Source: CAVVEC01 sp963747105
GTDB taxonomy: Bacteria > Acidobacteriota > Terriglobia > Terriglobales > Acidobacteriaceae
Reading direction: 5' to 3'
DNA: 64,000 bases
NCBI GenBank assembly: GCA_963747105.1
Contig: CAVVEC010000016.1
Coordinates: forward strand, 558,001 to 622,000
The notes below the pieces were generated by a model. The model had not been told where the DNA came from. It made no database searches and was given only the letters and a program-made list of their open reading frames with translations. The translations under genes were made by a program, and so were the position numbers. This document shows, piece by piece, positions 1 through 7,909 of this stretch; the stretch's first letter is position 1; the number at the start of each line of letters is the position of its first letter.

Positions 1-89
1 GAACTTGAAGAACCGCCAGTCAAAACTCGGGGCATTTTCGTGCCCATCGTAAAATAGTCCTGACCATTTTACCAGTAACGGGGACCGTT

Positions 90-203
90 TTGGTCGCTGA
101 CGATCAGCCCGCCAACCGCGAGCTGCTGGAAGAACTGCTGACCACGCAAGGCTTCAAGGTAATCTCGGCACCAGACGGCGCCGCCGCTCTCGACAAGGTG
201 GGC
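90..203 (+). pseudogene. Response-regulator receiver domain, N-terminal fragment
   Basis: The first ~38 residues read as the start of a CheY-like receiver domain: a VADDQPANRELL opening with the paired acidic residues, then GFKV..APDGAAALDKV. After about position 203 the frame continues without any receiver similarity, so the phospho-acceptor Asp and the rest of the domain are missing. I see no usable start codon or ribosome site. It is a remnant cut off by unrelated sequence. Confidence 0.6.
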
Positions 204-314
204 ACAATCAGGCACCACTTGTGCGCGGAAGCCCGAACGTTCGGGCTAAGCAAGCTCGGCGCTCTAGGAAAGAGTTTAGGAGAAGCGATTCGCGGTTGTC
301 GGTCGGCAATGAAC

Positions 315-344
315 GAACCGGTCGGACTAGAACCGGTCGGATTA
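315..344. repeat. 15-bp tandem direct repeat upstream of the ATPase gene
   Basis: Two adjacent 15-bp units, GAACCGGTCGGACTA and GAACCGGTCGGATTA, differ at one base and lie about 70 bp before the ATPase start. The core ACCGGT is palindromic, so each unit could be a protein-binding half-site. Its role as an operator is only inferred. Confidence 0.4.
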
Positions 345-409
345 TGGTGCGGTTGATTATCATCCACATTATGGTGTAATATCATCCGTCTAACGCTCGT
401 TGGGCCGCC

Positions 410-1657
410 ATGATTCGTCGAAATGTCACCCATTATCTGCTGCAAGCCTTGATGGACACCCCTGTGGTGCTGGTTAACGGCGCCCGGCAAACGGGCAAGA
501 GCACCCTGGTGCAGTCGCCGGAACTGACAGAACGCAGCCGTCAGTACCTGACCTTCGACGACCCCGGAGTTCTAGCTGCAGCCAAGCGCGATCCCAACGG
601 CTTTGTTGCCGGTTTGACCGCCCCAGTCACTCTCGATGAAGTGCAGCACGTGCCTGAACTCTTCCCGGCAATCAAAGTCGCCGTTGACCGAAAACGCGAG
701 CCTGGACGTTTCCTCCTTACCGGTTCCGCCAATGTGCTGCTTCTGCCTAAGCTATCCGAGTCCCTGGCTGGACGAATGGAAGTGCTAACCCTCTGGCCGT
801 TCTCGCAAGGCGAAATGAAGGCAGTGCAAGAGAGTTTTGTTGACGCGCTGTTCTCGAAGCGGACGGTGTGGCATGCAGAGAAATCGAGCCTGGTTCGAAG
901 GAGTGAGTTGTTTGAAAAGGTACTGTCTGGCGGTTATCCCCCGCTCGTTACACGCCATACGGAAGCGCGTCGCAAAGCCTGGTTCCAGTCTTACCTGATG
1001 ACGATTCTGCAACGTGATGTCCGCGACATATCCAACATCGCTGATTTGACCGCCGTGCCTCGACTGCTTTCGGTCGTCGCCGGTCGCGCCGGTGGCTTGC
1101 TGAATTTCGCTGACCTGTCAAGAAGCCTCTCGTTGCCACAAACGACCCTAAAACGATACTTCGCACTGCTGGAAACGACATTCCTTGTACAGCTATTGCC
1201 GCCCTGGTCGGTGAACACTGGTCAGCGGGTCATTCGGACACCGAAGATCTACTTGAATGACACCGGCCTGCTGGCACATGTGCTCGGGCTCACTCTGGAT
1301 CGGCTGGAATTGAATGCGGGAATGGCGGGGGCTGTCTTGGAGAACTTTGTGCTGATGGAGTTGCGCAAGCAAGCGTCTTGGAGCGAGACTCAGCCACAAT
1401 TGTTTTATTGGCGGACGGCTTCGGGACAGGAAGTGGACATCGTGTTCGAAAACTCTGCTGGGCATCTGGTAGGAGTGGAAGTAAAAGCCAGTGCAACTCT
1501 GCATAGCGGCGACATTCGGGGGTTGCAGGCTCTGGCCAGTGCGGCCGGCAGGCGCTGGGTTCGCGGTGTGGTGCTCTATGCCGGCACAGAGGTTGTCCCC
1601 TTTGCTGGCAACCTGCACGGTGTTCCTGCCTCCCACCTCTGGACAACCCACACGTAG
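410..1657 (+). CDS. AAA-family ATPase with C-terminal DUF4143 nuclease-like domain
   Basis: This 415-residue protein has the standard architecture of DUF4143 ATPases: a Walker A motif (GARQTGKST, residues 24-32), a Walker B-like VTLDEVQHVPE, a sensor region LLTGSANV, a helix-turn-helix-like middle, and a C-terminal DUF4143 part ending in a restriction-fold-like FYWRTASGQEVDIVF...GVEVKAS segment. The family is widespread, mobile and often near toxin genes; its biochemical role is not established. The start is the ATG at 410, directly after an AT-rich stretch that could be its promoter. The length is typical and the frame is intact. A decayed copy of its last ~90 codons lies at 45483-45768. Confidence 0.9.
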   Translation: MIRRNVTHYLLQALMDTPVVLVNGARQTGKSTLVQSPELTERSRQYLTFDDPGVLAAAKRDPNGFVAGLTAPVTLDEVQHVPELFPAIKVAVDRKREPGRFLLTGSANVLLLPKLSESLAGRMEVLTLWPFSQGEMKAVQESFVDALFSKRTVWHAEKSSLVRRSELFEKVLSGGYPPLVTRHTEARRKAWFQSYLMTILQRDVRDISNIADLTAVPRLLSVVAGRAGGLLNFADLSRSLSLPQTTLKRYFALLETTFLVQLLPPWSVNTGQRVIRTPKIYLNDTGLLAHVLGLTLDRLELNAGMAGAVLENFVLMELRKQASWSETQPQLFYWRTASGQEVDIVFENSAGHLVGVEVKASATLHSGDIRGLQALASAAGRRWVRGVVLYAGTEVVPFAGNLHGVPASHLWTTHT

Positions 1658-1687
1658 TGAGATTCCTGTATGACCACGCTTTGTCAC

Positions 1688-2048
1688 CGTGCCCGCCGCG
1701 CGCGACTCGTTCTCGGACCCTCGACAATGCAAGATCCACGCTCCCCACCCACAGAAAGAAAAGGTGCACCTCGTACCCTTGAGCCTTCAGTCGTCGAAGC
1801 AAACCCATTTAGCTTCGGCCGGAAAGCGTTGTTTCAAAGGCAAAGGGCAAACGTCGCTTGGCAAACGACTTTCGCTAAGCATCACCTTCCCCGCGCGGAA
1901 CGCGGCAGTCTCAGGAGAAAATGGTGCCATCCCCTACGCAATCAAGTCGGCATTGACGAAATTCTTACAATCCGCGTAGTTCGGCAGAAACTACCGTGCG
2001 AACGCGGTCTTGCCCGCAATTCGGTCCCGCGATGATAAAGAGATTCAT
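1688..2048 (-). pseudogene. Zeta-toxin-like ATPase (COG4185), frameshifted and truncated
   Basis: Read from the ATG at 2048, the minus strand gives MNLFIIAGPNCG, a P-loop start typical of COG4185 'predicted ABC-type ATPases' of the zeta-toxin group. A frame change, an in-frame stop (NADLIA*GMAPFSPE) and a second frame change follow before the diagnostic LLRRLKAQGYEVHLFFLW and LSRVRERVARGGH segments. The gene then runs straight into the ATPase gene's 3' end, so the C-terminal half is lost. The pieces in three frames are clear family hits by eye; the gene is dead. Confidence 0.75.
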
Positions 2049-2174
2049 GAGGGTTCCCATCCTACCGAATCAAAGCACCTTCGTCACACTTCACTGCGGG
2101 CACGTCAATACGTGGCGGCGAGTCTTTCCAGTTGGGAAACCGATTCCGACTAGAACTAAGTGGCCGTGAGCGAG

Positions 2175-2402
2175 TTATCCCGTCTGGCCGTGAACGGATG
2201 CATAGCACGTGGAGCATAACGTGATCAGGTTCTCTTCGGAGTCGTAGCCGGAGTGACTGCGAAACTGGTTGTGATGGACTTCCAGGTTCGACATGGTACC
2301 GCATGATTGACACCGCCAGCCATCGCGACGCAGGATCTCCTGGCGCAGACTTTCGTACGGCAAGGGATCCAGCCGCAAGGGAGCGGCTTTGGGGCGAATC
2401 AT
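2175..2402 (-). CDS. Small HNH endonuclease
   Basis: A 75-residue protein carrying a compact HNH domain: a CQSCG zinc knuckle, LEVHHNQFRSHSG, then EENLITLCSTCYASVH. The start at 2402 lies 2 bp beyond the stop of the upstream gene, so it appears translationally coupled. It is the last gene of a five-gene minus-strand cassette (2175-5097). The upstream in-frame extension to 2561 overlaps the previous gene and looks non-coding. Phage HNH proteins of this size act in packaging or homing; which applies here cannot be told. Confidence 0.8.
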   Translation of the reverse strand: MIRPKAAPLRLDPLPYESLRQEILRRDGWRCQSCGTMSNLEVHHNQFRSHSGYDSEENLITLCSTCYASVHGQTG

Positions 2403-2404
2403 TC

Positions 2405-3103
2405 TTATGACGCCTTCTCCCGCAGGTTTTCGAGGAAAGCCTGTTGCTGTTCGCCGGGCAAGAACTTGTAGTAGCGGGAGATCGAGTAGAGCAGGATCTC
2501 CGGGCTGCCATTGTCCAGGTGCGCGCCGGCCAGGAAGTCGGCGCAGATCATCTCCAGGCAATAGCCGCGCGATTTGTCCGTGCCCAGCATCCGCGCTGCC
2601 GTCTCAATCGCCTGCTCGATCACCGAGATTTGGCTCTTGTATACCTTGAAGTAGATCAATTCCGACGGTTCCTCTTCTTTTCCGGTCAGTTCCTTCTCCA
2701 CGGCCCTCCCGAAGTCTTCCCTGGGCATTGAGCGGGCTTTGTGCACCCAGGGTGCACAATCGAAGCGCTGACCCTGCGCCAGCGCCAGTTTTGCCAACTC
2801 TCTCCCTTTCGTCCAGCCGATTTCCTTGAGATCCTTCCTTACTTCCGGCGGCAGGTGCTCGTGGATCGACATCAAGTAGTATGCCTTCCTTCTCGATTCC
2901 GGAAATCTTCTTGCGAGGAAGTCGTCGAAGGACGCCAGCTTTTCCACCCGCCAGTACTGTCCCGCCCGAACCTCACATAAGTAGCGCCCGAGCTCCACAA
3001 ATCGGGTGTCCCGCTCTGCTTCCTTCCGCTTTTCCCACGCCAGGATCTCGTCGATTTTCGTCAGCACGAACAGAGCCCGCTTGCGATCGAGTTTGGGCAG
3101 CAT
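2405..3103 (-). CDS. Unknown protein of the recombination cassette
   Basis: This 232-residue protein starts at MLPKLDRKRALF (ATG at 3103) and is rich in charged helices. The N-terminal third (WEKRKEAERDTRFVELGRYL, then W+VEKLASFDDFLARRF) resembles the helical DNA-associated regions of phage and plasmid regulators. The C-terminal third (ISVIEQAIETAARMLGTDKS...CLEMICADFLAG) looks like a separate helical domain. I do not recognise a named family. It sits 10 bp after the nuclease gene and 2 bp before the HNH gene, so it is very likely co-transcribed with them and acts with them on DNA. Confidence 0.7.
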   Translation of the reverse strand: MLPKLDRKRALFVLTKIDEILAWEKRKEAERDTRFVELGRYLCEVRAGQYWRVEKLASFDDFLARRFPESRRKAYYLMSIHEHLPPEVRKDLKEIGWTKGRELAKLALAQGQRFDCAPWVHKARSMPREDFGRAVEKELTGKEEEPSELIYFKVYKSQISVIEQAIETAARMLGTDKSRGYCLEMICADFLAGAHLDNGSPEILLYSISRYYKFLPGEQQQAFLENLREKAS

Positions 3104-3113
3104 CGGCGGATTC

Positions 3114-3917
3114 CTAGTAAGTAAGCTCGTCAAGCCAACCAAGGTTTTCTGCTCCGGGACGCCGCACCAGATCGATCTCGACCAACTCCTGTTTCCCAAG
3201 ACAAAGCCCGACATACGGACAGGTGCTGCAGGGGTTCTGCGGGAAACGAATTCCGCTATGGGGCAGGAACTGGGCAGACTCGATCCGGCCAATCGTGTCA
3301 GCCACCAACCGGCCGAATTCGTCGCGCTGGTCGTCGGTGATCGTGGTACGCAGGTACTGAACCTCAACTAGCCGCTTGCGAACGAAGACGACCTGGGCGA
3401 CATCGGAGATGCCCGTCATCCAGGAGTAGCAAACGAGTTGTGGATCCAGAGCCTGTAGCCCCTCCGGTTCTTCCGAATATCGGCTGGAGGTGGTTTTCCA
3501 TTCGATCAGGCAGCGCTTGCCGTCCACTTTCCCAATCGCGTCGATGTAGGCGACGAAGTCATTCTTGGCGGAGACCGATCGCGTGAACTTGATCTGCAGG
3601 CTGCGGCGCGGTTGGCGAATGCGAATGCGGTCATCCTGGCAGAACCGGTCCAGAAGTTGAATTCCTTGTTGCAACATCCGGTCCCAGGTATTACCGTTCG
3701 AGTACCGCAGGCCCAGGTTCTGGCAGACCGACCATTCGCGAAACAGGGTGGCGGCTGCATCTTCACGGATAAAGTGGGCGGTCAGCGCCCGCTCGAAAGC
3801 TCGCCCGAAGAGCATCGCCGCCCGGGTATCCTTCTCCTGCCAACCATCAAGGTAGCGATGGCGATAACGCCGGGGGCAGGTCAGGTACTGGCTGATCTGG
3901 GTATAGCTGTAGGTCAT
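3114..3917 (-). CDS. PD-(D/E)XK nuclease of the Cas4/RecB type with Fe-S cysteines
   Basis: A 267-residue RecB-family nuclease. The opening SYTQISQYLTCPRRYRHRYLDG carries the single N-terminal cysteine of Cas4/AddB-type enzymes, and the C-terminus has the matching trio PCSTCPYVGLC (C-x2-C-x5-C), together a predicted 4Fe-4S site. Between them lie GRAFERAL and the catalytic core YIDAIGKVDG...LIEWKTT (motif II Asp, motif III E-x-K). The usual motif I His is Glu in GRAFERAL. Its start codon overlaps the stop of the DUF669-like gene (ATGA). There is no cas context, so a phage-type recombination exonuclease is more likely than a CRISPR adaptation protein. Confidence 0.85.
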   Translation of the reverse strand: MTYSYTQISQYLTCPRRYRHRYLDGWQEKDTRAAMLFGRAFERALTAHFIREDAAATLFREWSVCQNLGLRYSNGNTWDRMLQQGIQLLDRFCQDDRIRIRQPRRSLQIKFTRSVSAKNDFVAYIDAIGKVDGKRCLIEWKTTSSRYSEEPEGLQALDPQLVCYSWMTGISDVAQVVFVRKRLVEVQYLRTTITDDQRDEFGRLVADTIGRIESAQFLPHSGIRFPQNPCSTCPYVGLCLGKQELVEIDLVRRPGAENLGWLDELTY

Positions 3918-4345
3918 CAGGCCACCTGGGAACCGTCGAGATTTGCGGGCGAAAGTTCTTCCCAGCGGCTGGCGGGAGCAAAGCCGTCCAATCGGAGCAG
4001 GGAAGTGCCGTTGAGGACGATATGGCTGATCTTGACCACGCCGCTCAGACCGACCAGCTGACTTTCATCCACTTCATCGCGACCGAGCAGTTCGGTATCG
4101 TAACCGAAATCCCGCAAGAACCAGTTCAGCTTCCATAGGGCCTTCGGGTTGCAATAGAGGCGGCTGGAAATGACATGGTCGGCGAATCGGCGGGGCTCGA
4201 GAATGGTGAGAGTAAGAGTGTAATAAGGTTTCTGCGCTTGTCGGCGAAAGTAGACTTTCTGCACCCGAACCAGAAAGAGTCCGTCGGGGATCTGGTCGGC
4301 GGCGCAGCGATCGGCCGCGTGCAAGCCTGCGATCTGGCGTCTCAT
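3917..4345 (-). CDS. DUF669-like phage protein, possibly single-strand-DNA binding
   Basis: A 142-residue protein whose pattern (IPDGLFLVRVQKVYFR, YYTLTLTILEPRRFADHVISSRLYCNPKALWKLNWFLRDFGYD) resembles DUF669 phage proteins. Those sit beside recombinases and are suspected to bind single-stranded DNA. Both ends overlap neighbours by ATGA junctions, so it is tightly coupled between the candidate annealing protein and the nuclease. A 49-bp piece of its 5' region (4270-4318) recurs with one mismatch at 32484-32532. The function is inferred from context and a by-eye family match. Confidence 0.6.
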   Translation of the reverse strand: MRRQIAGLHAADRCAADQIPDGLFLVRVQKVYFRRQAQKPYYTLTLTILEPRRFADHVISSRLYCNPKALWKLNWFLRDFGYDTELLGRDEVDESQLVGLSGVVKISHIVLNGTSLLRLDGFAPASRWEELSPANLDGSQVA

Positions 4346-5097
4346 GCTGCACCCGCTTTCTGGCCGAGATAGCTATTGAGCTGGCAGAGTAGGGCATTAC
4401 GGTCCTTCTCGGCCCAGTCGGCCAGGTGTGTGACAAAGTTCTCGACCTGCTCGCGAGTGGCTTCGCGCAGGGTCTTCACACCGCAGAAATCGGTCGCATA
4501 TGACTTGACCAAAGTGCCATCGAGCTGATGCTGGCGAATTAGTTGGCAAAGCCGATCGCGGACTGTGCGCCCACCGTAGTTCCCGTTGGCAGGTTGCGGA
4601 GGAAGCTTTTTCGATTCTCGGAAGGATTGCGATGGTTCTGCAGAGGAACCGATCTCTTCGACCGAGCAGATACCGATGCCGTAGGCTTTGCGCAGCGCCC
4701 GGTTCACCGCGCGGGTCTCTGCGACACGTAGCTCGGCGCCGTGGACAAGGAAGGAAACATTGGAGGGATCGGCGTCGCCATAGCCCACGAATCCTCGGCA
4801 CGTACGCGACTTGTAGACTGTGGCTCGAAACGCCCAGCGCTGTGTGGCCGGGTCACAAAACGTTCGAACTGGCTGAACCTGGATGCCGGCACATCGACAG
4901 CGACGCGCCAGCCCCAACAACCCTGTGTGGGTGACGTACCAGTGGTTGTTGAGGTAAAGCAAGTCACCAGCGGCAACAGCAAGGCCATGCTCATCGATAA
5001 TGCCGGCGAGTGCGTTGCATGCCTCTCGAGACAGATTGACCCAGGTTCGTCGGGCAAGGCGGATATTCGTTTTGATCGCAAGCTGTTTCTTTGTCAA
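4342..5097 (-). CDS. Candidate single-strand annealing / recombination protein, first gene of the cassette
   Basis: A 251-residue protein starting at a TTG (5097) with AGGAG 7 bp upstream. The central block LLYLNNHWYVTHTGLLGLARR followed by SFLVHGAELRVAETRAVNRALRKAYGIGICSVEEIG resembles plasmid and phage proteins found next to DUF669 and PD-(D/E)XK genes. The 'A-x-T-R-A-x-N-R-A-L' helix occurs in Rad52/RecT-like annealing factors. The C-terminal ~80 residues (TVRDRLCQLIRQHQLDG...) form a separate helical segment. Upstream lies a large inverted repeat. The family assignment is an inference; the cassette position supports a recombination role. Confidence 0.5.
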   Translation of the reverse strand: MTKKQLAIKTNIRLARRTWVNLSREACNALAGIIDEHGLAVAAGDLLYLNNHWYVTHTGLLGLARRCRCAGIQVQPVRTFCDPATQRWAFRATVYKSRTCRGFVGYGDADPSNVSFLVHGAELRVAETRAVNRALRKAYGIGICSVEEIGSSAEPSQSFRESKKLPPQPANGNYGGRTVRDRLCQLIRQHQLDGTLVKSYATDFCGVKTLREATREQVENFVTHLADWAEKDRNALLCQLNSYLGQKAGAA

Positions 5098-5113
5098 AGT
5101 GAGGCTCCTTTCA

Positions 5114-5161
5114 TACTTAGGCGCCTACGTACAAGTAATTGTATACATAGGCACCTAAGTA
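5114..5161. promoter_or_regulatory. Large inverted repeat, probable operator of the recombination cassette
   Basis: Two 18-bp arms, 5114-5131 and 5144-5161, are inverted copies (TACTTAGGCGCCTACGTA against TACATAGGCACCTAAGTA) with two mismatches and a 12-bp AT-rich centre. Each arm contains its own near-palindrome TAGGCGCCTA / TAGGCACCTA. The site ends 17 bp before the TTG start at 5097, and the opposite gene starts at 5221, so a dimeric or tetrameric regulator bound here could control both directions. Confidence 0.65.
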
Positions 5162-5220
5162 GTCAAGGGCTTTGGTGCTCGCCTTCTGTTAAGCTCCAAC
5201 GTGAAGATCCCGGCGAAAAG

Positions 5221-5406
5221 GTGGCTAAGAAGAAGAACCCGAATGCGGTAGCCTTGGGTAAGCTCGGTGGGTCTAAGGGTGGCAAGATGCGAGCTGCTCG
5301 GCTCACACCGGAACAAAGGAGTGAGATCGCCCGCAAGGCTGTTCTCGCAAGGTGGGCCAAAGTAAGGGAGAAGGCCCAACAGAGAAAGCGTGACGAGAAA
5401 GACTAA
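5221..5406 (+). CDS. Small basic protein with GG-x-x-GG / A-x-x-AR-W signature
   Basis: A 61-residue lysine/arginine-rich protein from GTG 5221: AKKKNPNAVALGKLGGSKGG, then LTPEQRSEIARKAVLARWAK. Such short proteins are common in soil Acidobacteria and are probably nucleic-acid binding, but no function is established. It diverges from the recombination cassette, with the 5114-5161 inverted repeat between them. The ribosome site is weak (GGCGAAAAG), and the reading frame extends further upstream, so the start is uncertain. The repeat-rich C-terminus resembles the proteins at 15218 and 31961. Confidence 0.55.
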   Translation: MAKKKNPNAVALGKLGGSKGGKMRAARLTPEQRSEIARKAVLARWAKVREKAQQRKRDEKD

Positions 5407-5458
5407 TCCGAGATCGGTTCGGCATCTCTATACAGAGTCCTAACCGACCACCTCCAAA

Positions 5459-5960
5459 GGCATCGCCAGATGGCCTTGGGACCGCGCCGGGTCGGAAAGA
5501 CCATAGCCTGCCGGTCGATCAGCGACACTTATCTCAACTGGAACAATGCCGATGACCGGAGCTGATACGGCCGGAAGTCATCGTCGCTGCTTTTACACTC
5601 TTCTTGCGTCGCAGGCGCCCAATCGCAGGGGGAATGAGATCGTCTTCCGTCATCGAAATACCCTCACATGACCATCTTCGCCCCGCAATACCCGCAGTAG
5701 TTCTTGGGATTGTTCACCCGACCCCCGTACCGAACCGCTTGACCACGCCAGTAAATCCTCAACTCGGCATGCCGAACTCCGCACGTAATGCAGAACTCAT
5801 TCCAGGTAGCCACTGTGGGACGATAATGCCGGCAGGCTTCAAAAATGAGTTCGGGCAAGGGCAGTGGTACAGAAGAGTCATGCCCGTAAGGGCACCGCCT
5901 CTTGCCCAGTTCAGGATCCGCAGTCGCCGGACCGGAGAACTGGCCTCCTTCGGCCACCGC
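5459..5960. repeat. Dispersed repeat family, copy 1 (most complete)
   Basis: Most of this stretch recurs, in pieces, near 13440-13720, 32535-32835 and 45975-46130. Shared landmarks are the blocks around 5600-5700 (GGCGCCCAATCGCAGGGGG, CATCTTCGCCCCGCAATAC), 5735-5790 (TTGACCACGCCAGTAAATC) and 5830-5930. A 45-bp part (5459-5503) recurs inverted at about 32537-32590. The sequence contains the zinc-ribbon ORF at 5664-5957. I see no transposase or terminal inverted repeats, so the means of spread is unknown. Confidence 0.7.
5664..5957 (-). CDS. Small putative zinc-ribbon protein within a dispersed repeat
   Basis: A 97-residue ORF. It has three CxxC-like sites: a single C in RRCPYGHDSS, FCITCGVRHAELRIYWRG, and a terminal YCGYCGAKM. 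The last two form a plausible zinc ribbon. Codons in the central part (RPTVATWNEFCITCG) are conserved in the damaged copy at 13436-13720, which argues that the minus strand is the coding one, although the plus strand is also open. No named family is recognised. It could be a gene or a passenger of the repeat. Confidence 0.45.
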   Translation of the reverse strand: MAEGGQFSGPATADPELGKRRCPYGHDSSVPLPLPELIFEACRHYRPTVATWNEFCITCGVRHAELRIYWRGQAVRYGGRVNNPKNYCGYCGAKMVM

Positions 5961-6689
5961 ATCCGCCTGCTAGGCGTTCCACCGTGGCGCTTTTTGCGCT
6001 CGGTTGGCGAAGCCGGAGGGTGTCCGGCTCGCTCTTGATGCTTGACCACATAATACGGAAAAATGGGCAAATTCGTCCAGATTGACGTGGTGGTAGGACG
6101 GTGCAATCCAAGCGGGACACTGGATCTAAGGATTCGTTCGTGCTGCTACGGTGTCTGGTAAAGGAGTCGGCTAGGGAGAGGCAAGAATTAAAAGGCTGCG
6201 ACATTGGTTATGCTCTAGCCGCCGGCTCCTGCGAGGAAGCCAACAACGTGGATGCACGCACCGTCACAGCCCCCGATGTGATCGCTGCTTTCGCAGTCCC
6301 AAACCCCAACTGTTCCTCGCAGACCAGTCGGATTTTTCAGGTCTGGTCGCCCAGCAGGTTGCCCTACCAAGCGGATCACCCAATCTACTTCGGACTGACT
6401 AATTTTATTTGAGCCAATCCTTTCGATCATCGACGCAACGAAAGCTAAACCGTCAGGCCATGGTTGTCAATGCCCCTTTTCGGTGCAATGTTTGAACCTG
6501 ATGGCGTGCTCGCTCAGAATTGCAACCCATTGAGCCGCGAGCGTTTCCTTGGTGGGGAGACCCTTTGGTCCAGTTTTTCCACAAAGTCTTCAACAGCCGT
6601 TGTGGGAGTTGCCATCGGACTTTTTGCAGACGAACCCGATAAACATCTTGACGCACAACCATTCCGAGCGCATCTTTGTTGCAGACCGA
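5961..6689. other. Gene-poor stretch before the RNase H gene
   Basis: About 730 bp with only short, unsupported ORFs on both strands. None shows a recognisable motif, codon bias or ribosome site. I see nothing convincing here. Confidence 0.5.
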
Positions 6690-7091
6690 ATGTCTGCTTT
6701 CGTAGCCTACGTGGATGGTGGTTCCCTTGGGAATCCGGGTCCGTCGGGTATTGGGGTAGTGATCGACAGTTGCGAGAGTGGCAAGATCAGAATCGCCAAA
6801 TGGATTGGACGCCAAGACAACAATGTGGCCGAGTATGTTGCTCTGCTCGAAGCCTTACAATGTGCGCTGGCCCTAAGAGCCAAGGCACTTCACGTCTACT
6901 CTGATTCCGAAGTCGTGGTCAAGCAGATGACGGGTGAGTACGCCTGCCGCAGTCCACGCCTCTATTCGCTGAACTGGATTTGCCGCAAGTTGGCCCGTTC
7001 CTTCGATTTCTCGATCTCCCACGTCGATCGCGAAAACAACACCGAGGCCAACGGTCTCGCCAACCAAGCCGTCCGCAAGCAGCTTTCATAA
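6690..7091 (+). CDS. RNase HI-like protein with a substituted fourth catalytic residue
   Basis: A 133-residue protein of the RNase H fold, taken from ATG 6690 because the 47 upstream codons have no family character. It starts FVAYVDGGSLGNPGPSGIGVV with catalytic Asp9, then NNVAEYVALLEAL with Glu48 and VYSDSEVVVKQM with Asp72. The final motif, normally E-A-D-x-L-A-N, here reads EANGLANQA, so Asn121 replaces the fourth metal-binding Asp. RNase HI cleaves the RNA strand of RNA:DNA hybrids; loss of this residue usually weakens catalysis. It may be a divergent or impaired enzyme. Neighbours are unrelated. Confidence 0.85.
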   Translation: MSAFVAYVDGGSLGNPGPSGIGVVIDSCESGKIRIAKWIGRQDNNVAEYVALLEALQCALALRAKALHVYSDSEVVVKQMTGEYACRSPRLYSLNWICRKLARSFDFSISHVDRENNTEANGLANQAVRKQLS

Positions 7092-7233
7092 CCGGCGTTC
7101 CTGAAACCAGGGAAAGAATCTAGCTGTCCAGCAAACCATCCACCTATTGGGTTTTGAGGATGCGCTGGCCAAGGATGCCATTCCACCGCCACGTAACTCG
7201 CCCGATATTGGTCCTAATCGTGTTCCAGCTTGC

Positions 7234-7518
7234 TTACGTAGCACGTTCGTTCTTTTTCAGTGGGACAGCATGCTCGCTCTGGGGTGGTCGGCGACGCGCC
7301 GACCCGCGTATCGGCTGGAGGTCTATCTGCAGGCTGTGGATGATGCGACGTAAAGTATTACGGTGCATCCCGAGGTCTCGAGCCGCCCTAAGCTGATTCC
7401 CCTTGCGCTCTTGCAAGACCCTAAGGATGAAGCTCCTCTGGAACTCACACACCGCCTCAGAATACCGAATGCCACCTTTATACATACGCAGTACTAGATT
7501 TTCGAGTTGATTTTTCAT
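7234..7518 (-). CDS. Fis-type helix-turn-helix DNA-binding protein
   Basis: A 94-residue protein whose core, FILRVLQERKGNQLRAARDLGMHRNTLRRIIHSLQI, is the Fis/NtrC C-terminal helix-turn-helix (the 'GN...AA..LG..R.TL+R' signature). The N-terminal ~25 residues would dimerise. No receiver or ATPase domain is attached, which is common for stand-alone Fis-like proteins in Acidobacteria. The start ATG at 7518 begins MKNQLENL. It stands alone, with no operon partners. Confidence 0.85.
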   Translation of the reverse strand: MKNQLENLVLRMYKGGIRYSEAVCEFQRSFILRVLQERKGNQLRAARDLGMHRNTLRRIIHSLQIDLQPIRGSARRRPPQSEHAVPLKKNERAT

Positions 7519-7909
7519 GACACGCGTTGTCCTTGCTGCGCTCCTTCGATTGCTGCAGCGTGATCAGCGAAAGCTTCGGGAAACGCTCAGGTTCGTGACT
7601 TGAGGCATCCCCGTCAGTTCTTGTTCGCACACAATTCTGTAGACTGGTCGGCTCGACTGGTCAACAAGATTCTCGCCGTCCTATGTGGTTTATCGTCATC
7701 GACCTGCGGACTGTCAAAAGGCGCCTGCCGAAAAACTGTGCAGCCGAGTTTTGACCGGTGCTAAGCACACAGCACTCATCGAGTTGCAGCCTGCTTGGCC
7801 GGGTCTGGCTCGTGATTCGCACTGTGGAAATCTCAAAAGACCGTGCAAACAGCGGGAAGCCGTTGAGCAGGGAACCACGATGGCCGCACTGATCAAGGCT
7901 TCATCTTAG
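7519..7909. other. Non-coding or unrecognised stretch
   Basis: Short overlapping ORFs on both strands lack motifs and ribosome sites. Nothing is supported. Confidence 0.5.

Noticed and set aside
3114..3917. Cas4 of a CRISPR locus
   Set aside because: No repeats, spacers or other cas genes anywhere in the window; phage-type neighbours explain it better.
5604..6038. 144-residue plus-strand ORF opposite the zinc-ribbon ORF
   Set aside because: Open in both copies of the repeat but without cysteine or other motifs; the minus strand is the better candidate.
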